Position numbers and translations under genes: made by a program
Source of the DNA: Sinohyriopsis cumingii
Lineage: Eukaryota > Mollusca > Bivalvia > Unionida > Unionidae
Direction of reading: 5' to 3'
Length of the DNA: 64,000 nucleotides
Assembly (NCBI GenBank): GCA_028554795.2
Contig: CM068842.1
Span: forward strand, 29,959,782-30,023,781
Notes under the pieces: generated by a model
What the model saw: the letters and a program-made list of their open reading frames with translations, nothing else
What the model was told of the DNA's origin: nothing
Database searches by the model: none
Part shown: positions 1 to 10,970 of the stretch, in pieces
Layout of the letters: every line of letters begins with the position of its first letter
Position numbering within the stretch: position 1 is the stretch's first letter

Positions 1-830
1 GTTTTTATTAGTTCCTACGTCACTTAGTTGTCTACTTGCTTCACTGATGTAGTCTTCCGTATTCATAACAACCGGAATCCTTATCTGCAGGCTTAATTAT
101 GATGTCTGTTCTGCTTTTCAGTGAGTGGAGGGCATCTGTTTCTTCTTTTGTCAAATAACAGTATCTGTTAGTACGGTTTATGTGTCTGGAAGTGTCATTT
201 TCAAATGAGCTGATAAAGGCTTCTAGATTTGGAATTGAACTTTTTGGTGGGGTCCAATTACTTTTCTAACTGAATATGGGTTGGTCGCATCTTATATTTT
301 CCTCTGATTTATCTACTGGCTGCAAGGCAAAGGTTTAATTCCTGTAGAAATAACCATGTAAAGTTTCACAAACTTTTCCAATCAATAGAATTCCCATTTT
401 CATCCATCACTGAATTTCATGTGATATTTCAAGTTGCTTACATTTTGGTATTTTAGCAATGGGAAGATAACCCATGTTTAAAACATTTGGACTAATTTTA
501 AACACCAAAGCCAAACCAACCCCATATTATGCTACATGAGCTCTTTAGTAATCCAACCATAATCAATTAATGACTTTAATCCTTTTGGAATTACTTCTGA
601 TCACAAACAGTATCAACTATGCTAACCAACTTCAAACACTGAAGCCAACTGATCTTGCAAAAAGAATCAAAGGGATGCTGACTGATATGCTGCCTGAAAT
701 TAGCAACTACTGTAAATTATCTTGCCCTGCTAAAGCCAGTTAACATTTCTGTTATTACAGGCAGTATTATCCTAAATATACTACCATTACTGTACAAGCA
801 ACCTGTGAAAAAATAATTTTGCATATACAG

Positions 831-1000
831 GGGATTGCAATGAGTGATAGGAGAGTTAGGATACACCCCTCATCTGTGGAGGAAAACACTCCTCTGGCTG
901 AGAGGTTCATGGAACTAAAAAATATCACTGGGCATGCTGGGCTGACAGCTGCTATATACATATCGGAAACTTGGAGAGGCCAAAAAGATTTTATGAAAAG
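831..1000 (+). CDS. Unrecognised candidate exon
   Basis: Bounded by a plausible acceptor TTTTGCATATACAG and a plausible donor GAAAAG|GTTATC, 170 nt, open throughout. The peptide contains RRVRIHPSSVEENTPLAERF, then MELKNITGHAGLTAA and IYISETWRGQKDFMKR. It is not low-complexity. The opposite strand is also open here (767-1042), which weakens the case. No family assignment. Confidence 0.25.
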
Positions 1001-1423
1001 GTTATCACAATATGCAGGTGGTTGCCATACCAGGTCTGACAATAAACTTAGATGATGAGGAAAAAAAGTCCAGATATTTCATGTCCTGTTTATTACTCAA
1101 ACATTACCACATGAATAAAACTATAATGGAAAAATGCTAGCATTAGCTAATTCAGTTAAGTAAAAACATTGAGCCAGTTCTTTATATTGTCAGCAATATA
1201 CTGTCAAAAGTTAAAACAAAACATTAATACAGCTACTAACAAATGACAAAAAACATTATGCACAAAGGGTATACAATTTATTGTCATTGCCATTAAGAGG
1301 GCTAATGCAACTTATTACCTGCATGTGGCAAAAGTGCAAATACATGTATAATTTAAAAACTAGAATTATACTGATAAATATGCACATTTGTTACAATGAA
1401 CTCCTACACAACCTGACAAGCCA

Positions 1424-1680
1424 TTGTGGCTCAGTTGGAGTGCTGTACTCGTAACAGACGGGTGTACAGGGGCAGATCAGAGAGGGGAGCTGAAGCATGC
1501 CTCCCAACACCTATGAGCATGACAAAACTGAAACAAGTCCAGTTAGAATTATGCCATGAGCACCCAATGAGGCAGCTGTAAGTACTATTTTTATAAGTCT
1601 TTAATATAAGTTGGCCATGTAACGAACCCTTGACCTCCCACACCCAAGGTGGACGCTCTAACCACTAGGCCACTGGAGCA
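1424..1680 (-). mobile_element. tRNA-derived SINE, family A (head and short body)
   Basis: Read on the minus strand from 1680: CTCCAGTGGCCTAGTGGTTAG (A-box region), then GTCCACCTTGGGTGTGGGAG and GTTCGTTAC in place of the B box. The body includes a run matching the copy at 29040. At the left edge the plus strand reads TGGCTCAGTTGGAGTGCTG, itself A-box-like, so two tRNA-like heads may face each other here. Confidence 0.6.
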
Positions 1681-1922
1681 GTAACTTTCATTTGCTGATT
1701 CATCAATAACATGATTCTATTAAAATAACTGATGTTCTACCATCTAAAAGAATCAAAGTAAGATATTTCGTCTGTTTTTAATGAGAGTGCTGAGACAATC
1801 TCTGATACTGTTGAGGCATACTGAATGAAAGATTGAAATCATTTTTATTTTGAGGAAAATGGGATACCATTTGACTATTGGTGAAAACTCGTGCCATTAT
1901 GACCATCCCTTCAAGAGAGTGC

Positions 1923-2174
1923 TTGTTGTTGTTGTTATAGGGTTCAATGCTATATTTTAGCACAAGATAGGCTATACATGGCGGCCAGCATAAATGGTGG
2001 AGGAAGAACCAGGGAAAACCCAGGAAAGAGCCACCAACCCATGAGAAGCTACTGGCAAGCTTTCTCACATAACCACACTGGCCAAGCCTGAGACTCGAAC
2101 CCATGCAGACCAGGGTGAGCTGGCAGTGATTCATAGCGGTGAGCGATCTAGGCCACTAGGCCACTCGGGGCCCC
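1923..2174 (-). mobile_element. tRNA-derived SINE, family B (Meta-domain-like)
   Basis: On the minus strand it begins GGGGCCCCGAGTGGCCTAGTGG (A-box-like) with a B-box-like GGGTTCGAGTC. The conserved body is AGAAAGCTTGCCAGTAGC ... CTTCCTCCACCATTTATG ... GGCCGCCATG, and the tail is rich in AAC. Other copies lie at 5987, 8308, 33759 and 55883. The body resembles the Meta-domain SINEs of molluscs. Confidence 0.75.
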
Positions 2175-2204
2175 TCAGGAAAGCGCAGTCATACCGTATG
2201 TCTT

Positions 2205-2720
2205 GGGGGAGGGGGAGCACCATTTTCACTTAGAACCAACGAGATATCAAAGATTTTTAGTGAAAACCTTATGCTGATATAAAACTATTTTCTGGAGGAG
2301 TAGCAATAACTAGATTTTCAAAATGGCCATGACCATATTGTATATCAGATCTGCATCATTTTCATTCATGATCAACTAATCAACATGCCCATATTGGATG
2401 CCACAGAGGCAGAATTTTTTTAATTAAAGACCAACCAGACACAATAATAAGTCTTCCAGTTAAATACTCCCATGCTGATATGTCTTTCTGTTCAAAAGGA
2501 GTAGCAGCAATAGCAATATTTTCAAGATGGCCACTGTGCTGACCATATTGGATGTCTGAGTGGAATCATCTTCAGTCAGAATTCACTAGTCACTATAAGA
2601 AGCCTTTTAGTGAAAACTACATGTTGATTCAACTTTCTGTATCAGAAGAAGCTTCAACATGATTTTCAAGATGGCTGCCATATCAGACTGGTACCAATGT
2701 TATTGAGTTACCTTTGAGTT
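2205..2720 (+). repeat. Degenerate ~150-bp dispersed repeat, about 3-4 units
   Basis: Units share ACCATTTTCA ... GACCAACTAGATATCATA ... AAGTCTTTTAGTGAAAACC ... CATGCTGATAT ... TTCAAGATGGCCACTG ... GACCATATTGGATGTC. Perfect CCATATTGG boxes occur at 2389-2397 and 2543-2551. Other arrays are at 7740, 8505, 16105, 20790, 23275 and 25505. Confidence 0.75.
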
Positions 2721-4328
2721 TTCCAAGTAATTTAAGAGAAGGAGCTGTAACAAACCTGTGTTAACTGACAGAAGGACATTGGATGATGGATGACGGACAA
2801 AAGGCCTTCATATAAGCTCTGATGCTTTATGACCAAGATATAAAAACCAAACCAATTCCTAATGTTCAAGTCTAGAATGGTGTACAAGTTGTGAAACATT
2901 ATGAATGCACACACAGATGAGCTGAATCATATAATTCCTGATTTTACATTGATAAATTGTGTTGACACAAATCTTGCTTTCCCTGTTATATTTTCCCACA
3001 CATCAATCTTACCCCTAATAGATCTTAAGTAACCATCACAAAAGAACATGTAGAAATCGTTGTCATGTTACATACTGTACACAGTCATAGGGGTAGAACT
3101 AAGCTGCATGTCTGCATCTCAGATGCTTTTCACTCTACTGTGATCATGTAATGCACTACTGTGCTTACTTGACACCTAAATGCATACAAAATGGACAATA
3201 TCAAATTCCAGTGGCCACACAATGCCTTTAGGCTTTCTGCTATCAATTCCATGGTTTATACATACACCTGTTGGCTGGTGTTTGAATGCATACAGTACCT
3301 TCTTAGTAGATTCATGAAGAAAATCAATAAGCTAGAACATGGCTCACACAGCCCCACAAAAAAACCAGATGTTCAAGACTTTTCTAGATGTTTATAAAGT
3401 TTTCATGGAGTATTTTTACTTAATGAAATTGAACTTTCTCCATGTTTCTTCGTTTATCACTCTAATTATAAGAAGAAAAAAAGCTAATGAGAGCACACCT
3501 ACAGCAATGAGCTGCTATTCCAGCTGGTACCTATCCATCTTATGCATCATATTCCTTCATGTAGATGCACTGAATGAAATTTGAATAAATCTCCATTTGT
3601 TTTTTTATTCCACAGCTTACAAATATGTGGGATATGTAATAAACACAAAATTGAAGCAAGGGGAAAAAATCTTGTATTAAACGGCATATAAATACATATT
3701 AGTCTAACAACCTCCACGTATCTCCATACCATACCATACCAATTCTTTCCACCAACTTGGTGGGGGGAAAAGACTGTTTTGTGCATGAATGTAGTTTAGA
3801 TGGTATTGTGGACAATCCCAAAGACAATCTCTCTAATATCAGCAGCCAGTTCATTAGCTATCTTATATCTAAAAATCAATAGCACTAGCAGGTTGGAAGC
3901 ACAGATCTTTTCTAGCAAACTGCCAACTGTATAATCTCCACCCAATACAAACATCATAGACACGGATCTGCCATCGCATAAAGCACTGGTTTTTCCCAGT
4001 CTTGTTTTTATAATTTCAAGCAAATGGTAACTATATTGATTTACACTGGCATATTATAAGAAATCTGTACAAATGAATATGAATTACCGGTAATACACAT
4101 TTGTAAGTCATACAGCATAAGGTTTTACCACAGCTGATACATATCTTTAAGGGTTACAGCTTGAGAAAACTGGAAACAGCAGCAGCAACAACAACAACAA
4201 TAATAATAATAATCATAATAATAAAAAACATATTAAAGGCACTCAATTCGTGCAAGGTTACAGTATCCTTTAGTAGACAGGTTTCTCTGCAAACTAGTAC
4301 ATGTAACATGTACACTGTAAATATGTAG

Positions 4329-4497
4329 TGTTTGTTGTGCATACAATAAATTTTTCATTTTGACAGATGTAGTGTTGTGCATTGTTGTGCATTCAATAAA
4401 ATTGTTCATTTTGATATATGTAGTATTGCACATACATTAAAACTGTTCATTTTGATGCAGGTAGTATTGCGCATACATTAAAATTGTTCATTTTGAT
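4329..4497 (+). repeat. Short tandem repeat, about 4 units of 40-52 bp
   Basis: The unit is TGTAGTATTGCACATACATT then AAAATTGTTCATTTTGATA, repeated with small indels. Confidence 0.75.
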
Positions 4498-5207
4498 AAT
4501 ACCTGGGGCTTAAAGAAAAAAATCTAGATCCCCAGGGCCTCATACTTTCAAAATGATTTTGTGCAAGTCCTGAGTCCATTGGTACATGGATCCTAATATT
4601 TCACTCAAGTCACACCAAGCATGTAGTACAAAATTATTGTTCAGTGCATTACTTGGTCTTGACTACAATAGTGAAAAGCTCATTTTCTGCCTGCATCTTC
4701 ATCTACATGATTCATTATACCTGTTAAGATTCAACTGAGATAAGTCAGCTGGACAACATTTGGGATAAAAATAGCTGAATCCAAAAGTAAATACTGTAAA
4801 AATGTGTATCTCATAGCACAAGCTTAAGGAATGATGTTTCAGCCCATGAGTAACTGAGGAAAGGTATATGCTGCATTATGCATGCATGCAGCATACAAGT
4901 AATAATTCTGTAGAATCAATATAAATGTGTGCAGTCTGCGAAAGACTCCTGTAAGATATCAGATGATGTGTGTATATAAAGAGATATCAATCATCCATGA
5001 AGGAAAAATCAACAAATGTAGCAAATTCTGTAGGCCGAGGCTTTCGGATGCAAGCTAATAATTCCAACATCAGTCTGTTACCTAATTCATGGCATATTAA
5101 ATTTCCTTTATTTTTAAATTTATAATGCAGAATGCACTAAAACATGAGCTAATCCATGACAGTTAGAAAAATCATGTAGTATTTTTGAAAAGTAGGTAAT
5201 TTTGCTG

Positions 5208-5430
5208 TTAACTCAATGGCCCCAGAGATTTTTGTCATTTTCAGCTGAACTGGGGGTAGGAAATGCATTTTGGGGGTTAATTCTGAATATATCCAAGTAC
5301 ATCTCCTTCAAAGAGCTTTTCGCTTAGACCGATGCCTAGTTGTGCTAGAAATGTCATTTTTTCATTGGCTTTTTGGCTTGCGCATGTGCAGAAGGTAAAA
5401 GAAAGTCTAAAGAATGACTTTTTTTAAAAC
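5208..5430 (+). mobile_element. TTAA MITE, 5' fragment
   Basis: Starts TTAACTCAATGGCCCCAGAG and matches the left third of the family (CATTGGCTTTTTGGCTTGCG, GCGCATGTGCAGAAGG), then stops. It lies just before the LINE fragment at 5461. Confidence 0.7.
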
Positions 5431-5460
5431 TCCAATGGAAAAACCTCTGTTGGATTATAC

Positions 5461-5986
5461 ATGCATGATGTACGTTTACACATTCATAAACTTTTCCAAG
5501 TCTCAAATGGTAACTGCTACTGCACCTGTATTGTTAATAATGGTGCTAGTGTTGTTAATTACATGACAGCAACAGAATTATCCTTGTCCTCTTTTTTTTC
5601 TTTTATTAAAACAGATTTCTCCATGGTCAAGTTCAAAGAATCTGCTAACTTCCCTTTAGCATTTATAATGAATGTTTTGGTAGATAATAACATATCATGG
5701 ACTGAACATACAAAATACATTAGTAAGAAAGTTAATTGAAGTTTATGGCTTCTTAGTGGGTTAAGACATTTTCTCCCAGAAATGCACAGAAAACTATTTC
5801 ATAACAGTTATACAACCCTATCTAGATTACAGTAATACAGCATTGGCTAACTCAAATGATAGAAACAGAACAAAGCTAGCATGCCTTCAAAGCAGAGCAT
5901 TTTGGCTAATATCAATCCAAACATAAAGCAGGGAAAATTTAGTTGGCAAGTCAAAAATATTACCTATTAAAGTCTTAATCCAGTTG
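5461..5986 (+). pseudogene. Non-LTR retrotransposon (LINE) reverse transcriptase C-terminal fragment, 5' part
   Basis: The frame reads VLVDNNISWTEHTKYISKKV, then after a stop SLWLLSGLRHFLPEMHRKLF and HNSYTTLSR. This matches the segment after the RT active site in CR1/Jockey-type LINEs ('YLGVxxDxxLxWxxHIxxIxxKxxxxLxxLxxxR'). Several stops show it is dead. It continues beyond the SINE at 5987-6233. Confidence 0.75.
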
Positions 5987-6233
5987 TAGTTGTTGTTGTG
6001 GGGTTTAATGCCATTTTTCAGCACATGATAGCTATACATGACAGCCAGTGTTAATGGTGGAGGAAGAGCCCAGGAAAACCCCGGAAAGAACCACCAACCC
6101 ACGAGAAGCTACTAGCAAGCTTTCTCACACACCCACATTAGCCCAAATCCGAGACTCAAACCCACACAAAGGTGAGATGGCAGTGGTCTGTAATGGAGAG
6201 CGCTTTAGGCCACTCAGCCTTTGGGGCCCCGCC
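5987..6233 (-). mobile_element. tRNA-derived SINE, family B, inserted in a LINE fossil
   Basis: Same body as the copy at 1923. It is flanked by an 11-bp direct repeat TAATCCAGTTG (5976-5986 and 6234-6244), a target-site duplication. LINE-derived sequence continues on both sides, so the SINE is younger than the LINE. Confidence 0.85.
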
Positions 6234-6848
6234 TAATCCAGTTGAGAAAAGACAAGTTAATGAACAGGATATTCAATAATAGTACTCCTGTATATCTGCA
6301 ATCACTGTTCCTTTATAGGCTACTTGTTTGTAATCCCCAACAGCAATCCATGTCCACCAAATAGTTAAAAATTCCCAAACCAAATAAGAAATTACTCAGA
6401 AAAGGTTTCCAATACTTGGGAACTTTGCTCTGGAATAGCATTCCAGCTGAGATTAGAAATGTCCACTATTTCCTTCTTCCAAACACAATATATCCAGTGG
6501 CTTCAGAAATGTAGTCAAAATGAGAATGAAACAACTGTATTTGTATTTATAGATGGTTTGGGCATCATTAACTATACTACCCATCTATTTATCACCAACT
6601 GCATGTATATTGACTGTGTGTGTTCAAGACGGGACAGTATCCATCTGACGAACGCGAAGAATCTAAATATATTTTTCTCTATATATATGCATGTTACAAT
6701 GTATATGAACTGTATGTATGTTTGTGTATATGTTTTCTGGTATATAATTAAGTTCCTCTGTAGCTTCAAGGTAGATTAGTTCTTCAGCTAAGTGTATTAC
6801 GGTACCCTCTTTAAATAAAGACATTATTATTCTTACAATTATTATTAA
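6234..6848 (+). pseudogene. LINE fragment, 3' part with 3' end
   Basis: Continuation of the fragment at 5461. It reads FQYLGTLLWNSIPAEIRNV in one frame, the typical 'F-x-Y-x-G-(A/T)-x-LWNSIPxxIR' motif near the LINE ORF2 C-terminus. Further on, CCCTCTTTAAATAAAGACAT followed by ATTATT repeats looks like a CR1/L2-type 3' end (about 6808-6848). The frame is broken. Confidence 0.7.
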
Positions 6849-7213
6849 ATGAGGGACATTGGCCAGTTGTTGTCTCACCTGTATTTTTAGATGGTGCTTT
6901 TGATTTTATCTCATACTGCAGGTCTACTGTTGTGCAGTAAGCATCTGACATTTTAATATAAAAATATATTAATTCATGCCTGTAACGACATGCAGTGTCA
7001 AACTATATATAATTACAAATACACACCAAACAGAACGTAAGTGCTATCCCTGGATTCAACAGGAGATTGCTTGGAAATACAAACAAAATATGTATAAATG
7101 CAAATAAATAGCGTTATAATACAGGTAGAGAATTATAATTTGTATTCTGATATTTGAACCTGGGTCCACGGGTGAACGGCATCCATCTTATACCTTGATT
7201 TCTGTCTTAGGAA

Positions 7214-7425
7214 TCCAGAATGATTGTGAACAGATGAAACTAATTACCAGGTCAACTTGTGGCCTGGTGTCAGGATAATGTGACTGGGTGGGACATAATG
7301 TTACATGTCTGCAGCATGATGCCCCAGTGCTAGACATCACTATAAACTGCCACACTGCAAACAAAGCAATATGACTGAAAAATTGTAAAAGCTGCGTAAA
7401 AAATCCAAATCACACACACATACAC
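7214..7425 (+). mobile_element. SINE family A, headless body copy
   Basis: Shares TCAGGATAATGTGACTGGG, CAGCATGATGCCCCAGTG and CATCACTATAAACTGCCACA with the reverse complement of the copies at 16520 and 29040. The tRNA-like head is missing. It ends near a CACACACA run. Confidence 0.6.
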
Positions 7426-7613
7426 CAGGTCGACTTGTAGGCATGTCTTCTATGCATGGATGATTACACAACTGACTTTGAACATAATTTTATGGTGACT
7501 TGTGCATGGTCAAGATGGTACAGCAGTCAGTGCTTACAGGTAAGGTGATGGGTGCCGTCTACCAATGGAAACAGCTTAAAATTTCAGTAAAGTATGAATT
7601 AAAATTCTCTAAC

Positions 7614-7614
<1 letters not shown>

Positions 7615-7688
<74 letters not shown>

Positions 7689-7715
7689 CTGTGTGTGTGT
7701 GTGTGTGTGTGTGTG
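7615..7715 (+). repeat. (AT)n followed by (GT)n microsatellite
   Basis: About 36 AT dinucleotides (7615-7686), TTCT, then 12 GT dinucleotides (7691-7715). Confidence 0.95.
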
Positions 7716-7739
7716 CAACAAATGCTAGTCCAAACTGGA

Positions 7740-8250
7740 ACAAAATTTTCAAGATGGCCACTGTGGCAACCATAATTAAGGACCAATAAGACAGAAAGTC
7801 ATCTGGTGAAAACTCCATGGCAATATTATTTTTCATCTCAGGTGTAGCAGTGACAAAATTTGCAATATGGCCTCTATGGTGGTATAATGGGCACCAAATC
7901 AGCACCTTTTCAATTTAGCACAAATCAAACATCATAAAGAGTCTTATAGTGAAAGCCCCATGCTGATGACAGCATCCATTTCAAAGCAGTGATATTCAAG
8001 ATGGCTGTTGTGGTGGTCATAATGGATATGAGAAAGGCACCATTTTCATTTTGGACCAACTAGATATCATAGGAAGTCTTCTGGTGAAAACCCATCACTT
8101 CCATTCAGAAGTAGCAATACAGTATCAAGATTTTCAAACTGGTCCCTATGGTGACCATAATGGACACCAGATCAGCACCATTTTCATTTAGCACCAACTA
8201 GAAATTATACAAAGTCATTTAGTAACAAGAGTCCATGGCAGACCGGCACT
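7740..8250 (+). repeat. Degenerate ~150-bp dispersed repeat, about 4 units
   Basis: Repeated text: TTCAAGATGGCCACTGTGGC, GTGAAAACTCCATGGCAATA, TTCAAGATGGCTGTTGTGGT, GGACCAACTAGATATCATAG. It follows the AT/GT microsatellite. Confidence 0.75.
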
Positions 8251-8307
8251 CTATTGGGCAAAAGAAATTTCCATAATTTCAAAATAAGACAATTTCTTCT
8301 TCTTAAG

Positions 8308-8480
8308 AGTCTAGGATTCAGCCAATGTGGGTATGTGAGAAAGCTTGCCAGTAGCTTCTTGTGGGTCGGTGGTTCTTTCCGGTGTTTTCCCGGGTTCTTC
8401 CTCCACCATTAATACTGGCCACCATGTATAGCCTTTTGTGTACTGAAAAATGGCGTTAAACTACACAACAACAACAACAA
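8308..8480 (+). mobile_element. SINE, family B, 5'-truncated
   Basis: Plus-strand body from GCCAATGTGGGTATGTGAG through CCTCCACCATTAATACTGG to GCGTTAAACTACAC and (AAC)n. The tRNA head is missing. TCTTCTTCT lies on both sides (about 8295-8303 and 8486-8494), a likely target-site duplication. Confidence 0.75.
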
Positions 8481-8504
8481 AAAAATCTTCTTCTCAACTG
8501 ACAA

Positions 8505-8745
8505 GTATTGAAATCATCTGGTTTTCACCAATAAGAAGATTGTTAAATTAGCTGCAATGGTGGAAATACTTGATGTCCAAATGGCACAATTTTCATTTTG
8601 GACAAAGGAGATGGCATTACAAGTCTTTAGGTGAAAAACCATTTCAATACGGCCATCCATTCAAAAGGATTTGCAACAAGATATTCAAGACAACTGTCAT
8701 GGCAGTCATATTGGATGAATGAGTGGCACCATTTTCACTTACTTT
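8505..8745 (+). repeat. Degenerate ~150-bp dispersed repeat, about 1.5 units
   Basis: GGAAATACTTGATGTCCAAA, AAGTCTTTAGGTGAAAAACC and GCAGTCATATTGGATGAATG. It is separated from the array at 7740 by the SINE at 8308. Confidence 0.65.
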
Positions 8746-9379
8746 TCATTGTGTTTATTTGCTCTCAAAATAGTGTAATATAGAAGAAAATAAATGTAAT
8801 CTTATTTTCTACAATTCTGATTTTATTTAAAGTATTGTTTTATCAGGTCCCGATTCAAAATAGTCCTCAGAACCAAAATAGTTTATACTTTACAGTGTTT
8901 TCAAACAAGATTTGTGTCTTGGCAGACAAAAATTTGATTACGTTTCACTTAAAGGAATGTTTTCCTTGAAGACCTGGTGTCAGACAGCGTCTATAGAAAA
9001 TGTCATAAAGGTCATGTACAGTATATGCATTTACTCATCTTAAATATAAAATGATGTTTTAAAATTTAATACTAATTTAGTTTAACTGAAGTCTATTAGA
9101 TCCTGATTACTGAATGCACAGCACCTTAACAGTCATCAAGAAACATCCAGATAAAAGTTACTGATCACTATGGACTTTTACAATGGTGGCCAGATAGTAA
9201 ACTCTGTCAAGAAATGAGCATGTCAAGTCGAATCACCAAAATAAATTTGTTTATCAACATGCATTGCTCTCACTGTGACATCCCAGTGCAATCTGGATTG
9301 TACTGGATCACACCTGTAGGGTGATCTCATCTAAAAATGTCCATGTACTTTAATGTTGACTTTGCCATAGAAACTTCTC

Positions 9380-9392
9380 GGGGGGGGGGGGG
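9380..9392 (+). repeat. Poly-G tract
   Basis: 13 G in a row. Confidence 0.9.
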
Positions 9393-9486
9393 TAAATAAT
9401 GACCTCCCAAAGGAATATGGATGTATGAGGAACCAAATAAAGTGAATAATTGCCATTTAAAGGTATTTAGAATCAAATTCTAAAAA

Positions 9487-9813
9487 GTGAGACCCAGTAC
9501 TGAAATAACTAATGTTGAATGCATACATGACCTGCATGACTTTTACTATAATTATTCAAACAATGTCCTTCTTAATGACTGGATCAGAAGAGTTGATGTT
9601 CATAAGTATTTTGAAGCTTGTCCTACTTTAAATTGTTTCTCTCTTCTTTATACTTTGATACTGCTCAAAAGAATGAACGATTGTTCAAGTTCTGCTAATA
9701 GCAGGGCTCACAACTACAATCATTACCAACAATTCCATAATTTCTGCATATTCACATCTGGAACTGATAACAATTATGGCAAACAATCTGCTTTTAGGAT
9801 ATTGGACATGTAA
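9487..9813 (+). CDS. Open frame, possibly an upstream exon of the 10.4-11 kb gene
   Basis: A 109-codon open frame with protein-like composition, including CIHDLHDFYYNYSNN, then WIRRVDVHKYFEACPTLNCF and SLLYTLILLKRM. The last part recalls the helix pattern of Pho80-type cyclins, but I would not call it on this. No flanking splice site matches in phase with the next open frame at 10040, so the link to the downstream exons is unproven. It could be a decayed gene or chance. Confidence 0.22.
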   Translation: MRPSTEITNVECIHDLHDFYYNYSNNVLLNDWIRRVDVHKYFEACPTLNCFSLLYTLILLKRMNDCSSSANSRAHNYNHYQQFHNFCIFTSGTDNNYGKQSAFRILDM

Positions 9814-10039
9814 TTCTTGCCTTCAGGTTGATTTGCTGTTTATTTTATCACAATCTGTAGGGAAGAGCATTCAGGGGACTTGGGATAGTCTCGATTTCTG
9901 AACACTGCACAGCTCTCCACATGATGCAAGATCAATGTTGAAAACAAATCAAGTCAGAGAACCCTTGGTTTTTGACTTTAGTCAGTAAAACAACCGCTTC
10001 AAGTTTCATAATTTGTTCATTTCATAGTAAAGCGAGTCA

Positions 10040-10315
10040 GTGGATGTGTCACAATCACAGAACATCTACTTCATACTATTTATCAATAGAGTCTTCAGCT
10101 ACCAACTCTTTGAACTAAATGGATTAAAATACATTGCAAGCATCTCTGCTTCTTTAAGGCAATACACACTGGATGATTTTTTTAAATTGCTAATCCAACA
10201 AATTCAATTATTTGTCAAACAATCACATAAGTACTGCTCAATATATTTAACCAGTGTGGCAGACAGGTTATTATTCATGAGGGAAGAGTCTGCACTAATT
10301 ATATGTAATCAATAA
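10040..10315 (+). CDS. Open frame, possibly an upstream exon of the 10.4-11 kb gene
   Basis: A 91-codon open frame. Its better part reads SYQLFELNGLKYIASISASL, then RQYTLDDFFKLLIQQIQLFV and SIYLTSVADRLLFMREE. The composition resembles a helical protein and the strand matches the exons at 10424-10970. A weak donor (ATAT|GTAATC) would join the exon starting at 10424 in phase 1. No family is recognised. Confidence 0.28.
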   Translation: MDVSQSQNIYFILFINRVFSYQLFELNGLKYIASISASLRQYTLDDFFKLLIQQIQLFVKQSHKYCSIYLTSVADRLLFMREESALIICNQ

Positions 10316-10423
10316 AATTAAAGAGAAACTGTATTAATGACGATTCATAGGTCATGTGCTTCACTTTGTACACAAAGTTTATAGCTTTTGATACAAGCAA
10401 GTAGACAATCTTAAAAAGATGAG

Positions 10424-10537
10424 TGGTCATTCAAATGGAGTTCCAGCCAATGGATGAATTATACAATAAATCAGTGTCTACTATAAACTTCAAGATGAAA
10501 ATGCTGAATTTTATTGAAACACTCAATGTTTTGTCAG
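10424..10537 (+). CDS. Unrecognised plus-strand gene, candidate internal exon
   Basis: Open frame ending at the strong donor TTGTCAG|GTAAAT. The readable peptide includes MDELYNKSVSTINFKMKM and LNFIETLNVLS. It ends in phase 1 (one extra G), which pairs with the two leading bases AA of the next exon to give Glu. The 5' boundary is uncertain: an in-frame TGA sits at 10420-10422, and the acceptors that could work (after 10423, 10440 or 10446) have weak pyrimidine tracts. I do not recognise the protein. Confidence 0.4.
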
Positions 10538-10657
10538 GTAAATTAGAAAATGCTTTTTTATTTTGACAAGCCTGATGGCCAACTCACTTAGAATATGAAA
10601 TGCTAAATGGAAGATTAGAGGGGCTCTGAGGAAAGGGCTATCTGATTTTATTTTCAG

Positions 10658-10833
10658 AACTGAAAGTGTCACATTTTCTGAGACCATTTCTCATATTAAT
10701 GGACAAATACAAAGAGAAAGATGCCGATTCCTTTTTATGTTATTTTGCAGTAGAACAGCTACAATCAGTGTCAGAAGAACACAGATGTCAAAGCATAAGG
10801 CATCTGCTAAACTGTGTACACCGTGCAAAAAAG
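10658..10833 (+). CDS. Unrecognised plus-strand gene, candidate exon
   Basis: A 176-nt exon with a good acceptor TTTTATTTTCAG|AA and a strong donor AAAAAG|GTCAGT. The peptide has a complex, non-repetitive composition: KVSHFLRPFLILMDKYKEKD, then SFLCYFAVEQLQSVSEEHRC and SIRHLLNCVHRAKK. It looks alpha-helical, with alternating leucine and charged residues. It joins the preceding exon in phase 1 across a 120-nt intron and the next exon in phase 0 across a 71-nt intron. These introns are far shorter than those of the TMEM132 gene on the other strand. The consistent phases make this the best-supported second gene in the window. Family and function are unknown. Confidence 0.5.
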
Positions 10834-10904
10834 GTCAGTTTTCCATGATCAATAGGGGTCTAGCAAAATTTCCAATAATCAATATGGATGACCTTTGAAT
10901 GCAG

Positions 10905-10970
10905 GCAATACATGCTGACTCTTACATGGTGGAGCTAAACAGGGATTGTGAACTTATCACACCAGACTAA
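10905..10970 (+). CDS. Unrecognised plus-strand gene, candidate last exon with stop
   Basis: Acceptor CCTTTGAATGCAG| is followed in phase 0 by 21 codons and TAA. The peptide starts AIHADSYMVELNRD and ends in CELITPD. The preceding intron (10834-10904) is 71 nt. Because the phase agrees with the upstream exon and a stop follows soon, this would be the C-terminus of the same protein. An in-frame coincidence cannot be excluded for so short a segment. Confidence 0.4.
   Translation, partial: AIHADSYMVELNRDCELITPD

Noticed and set aside
3796..4023. 75-codon minus-strand open frame
   Set aside because: Unrecognised and without splice signals consistent with any neighbour.
7500..7905. Open frames with long YIYIYI and VCVCVC runs
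   Set aside because: They are translations of the AT/GT microsatellite. The same applies at 13295-13733 and 38642-38884.
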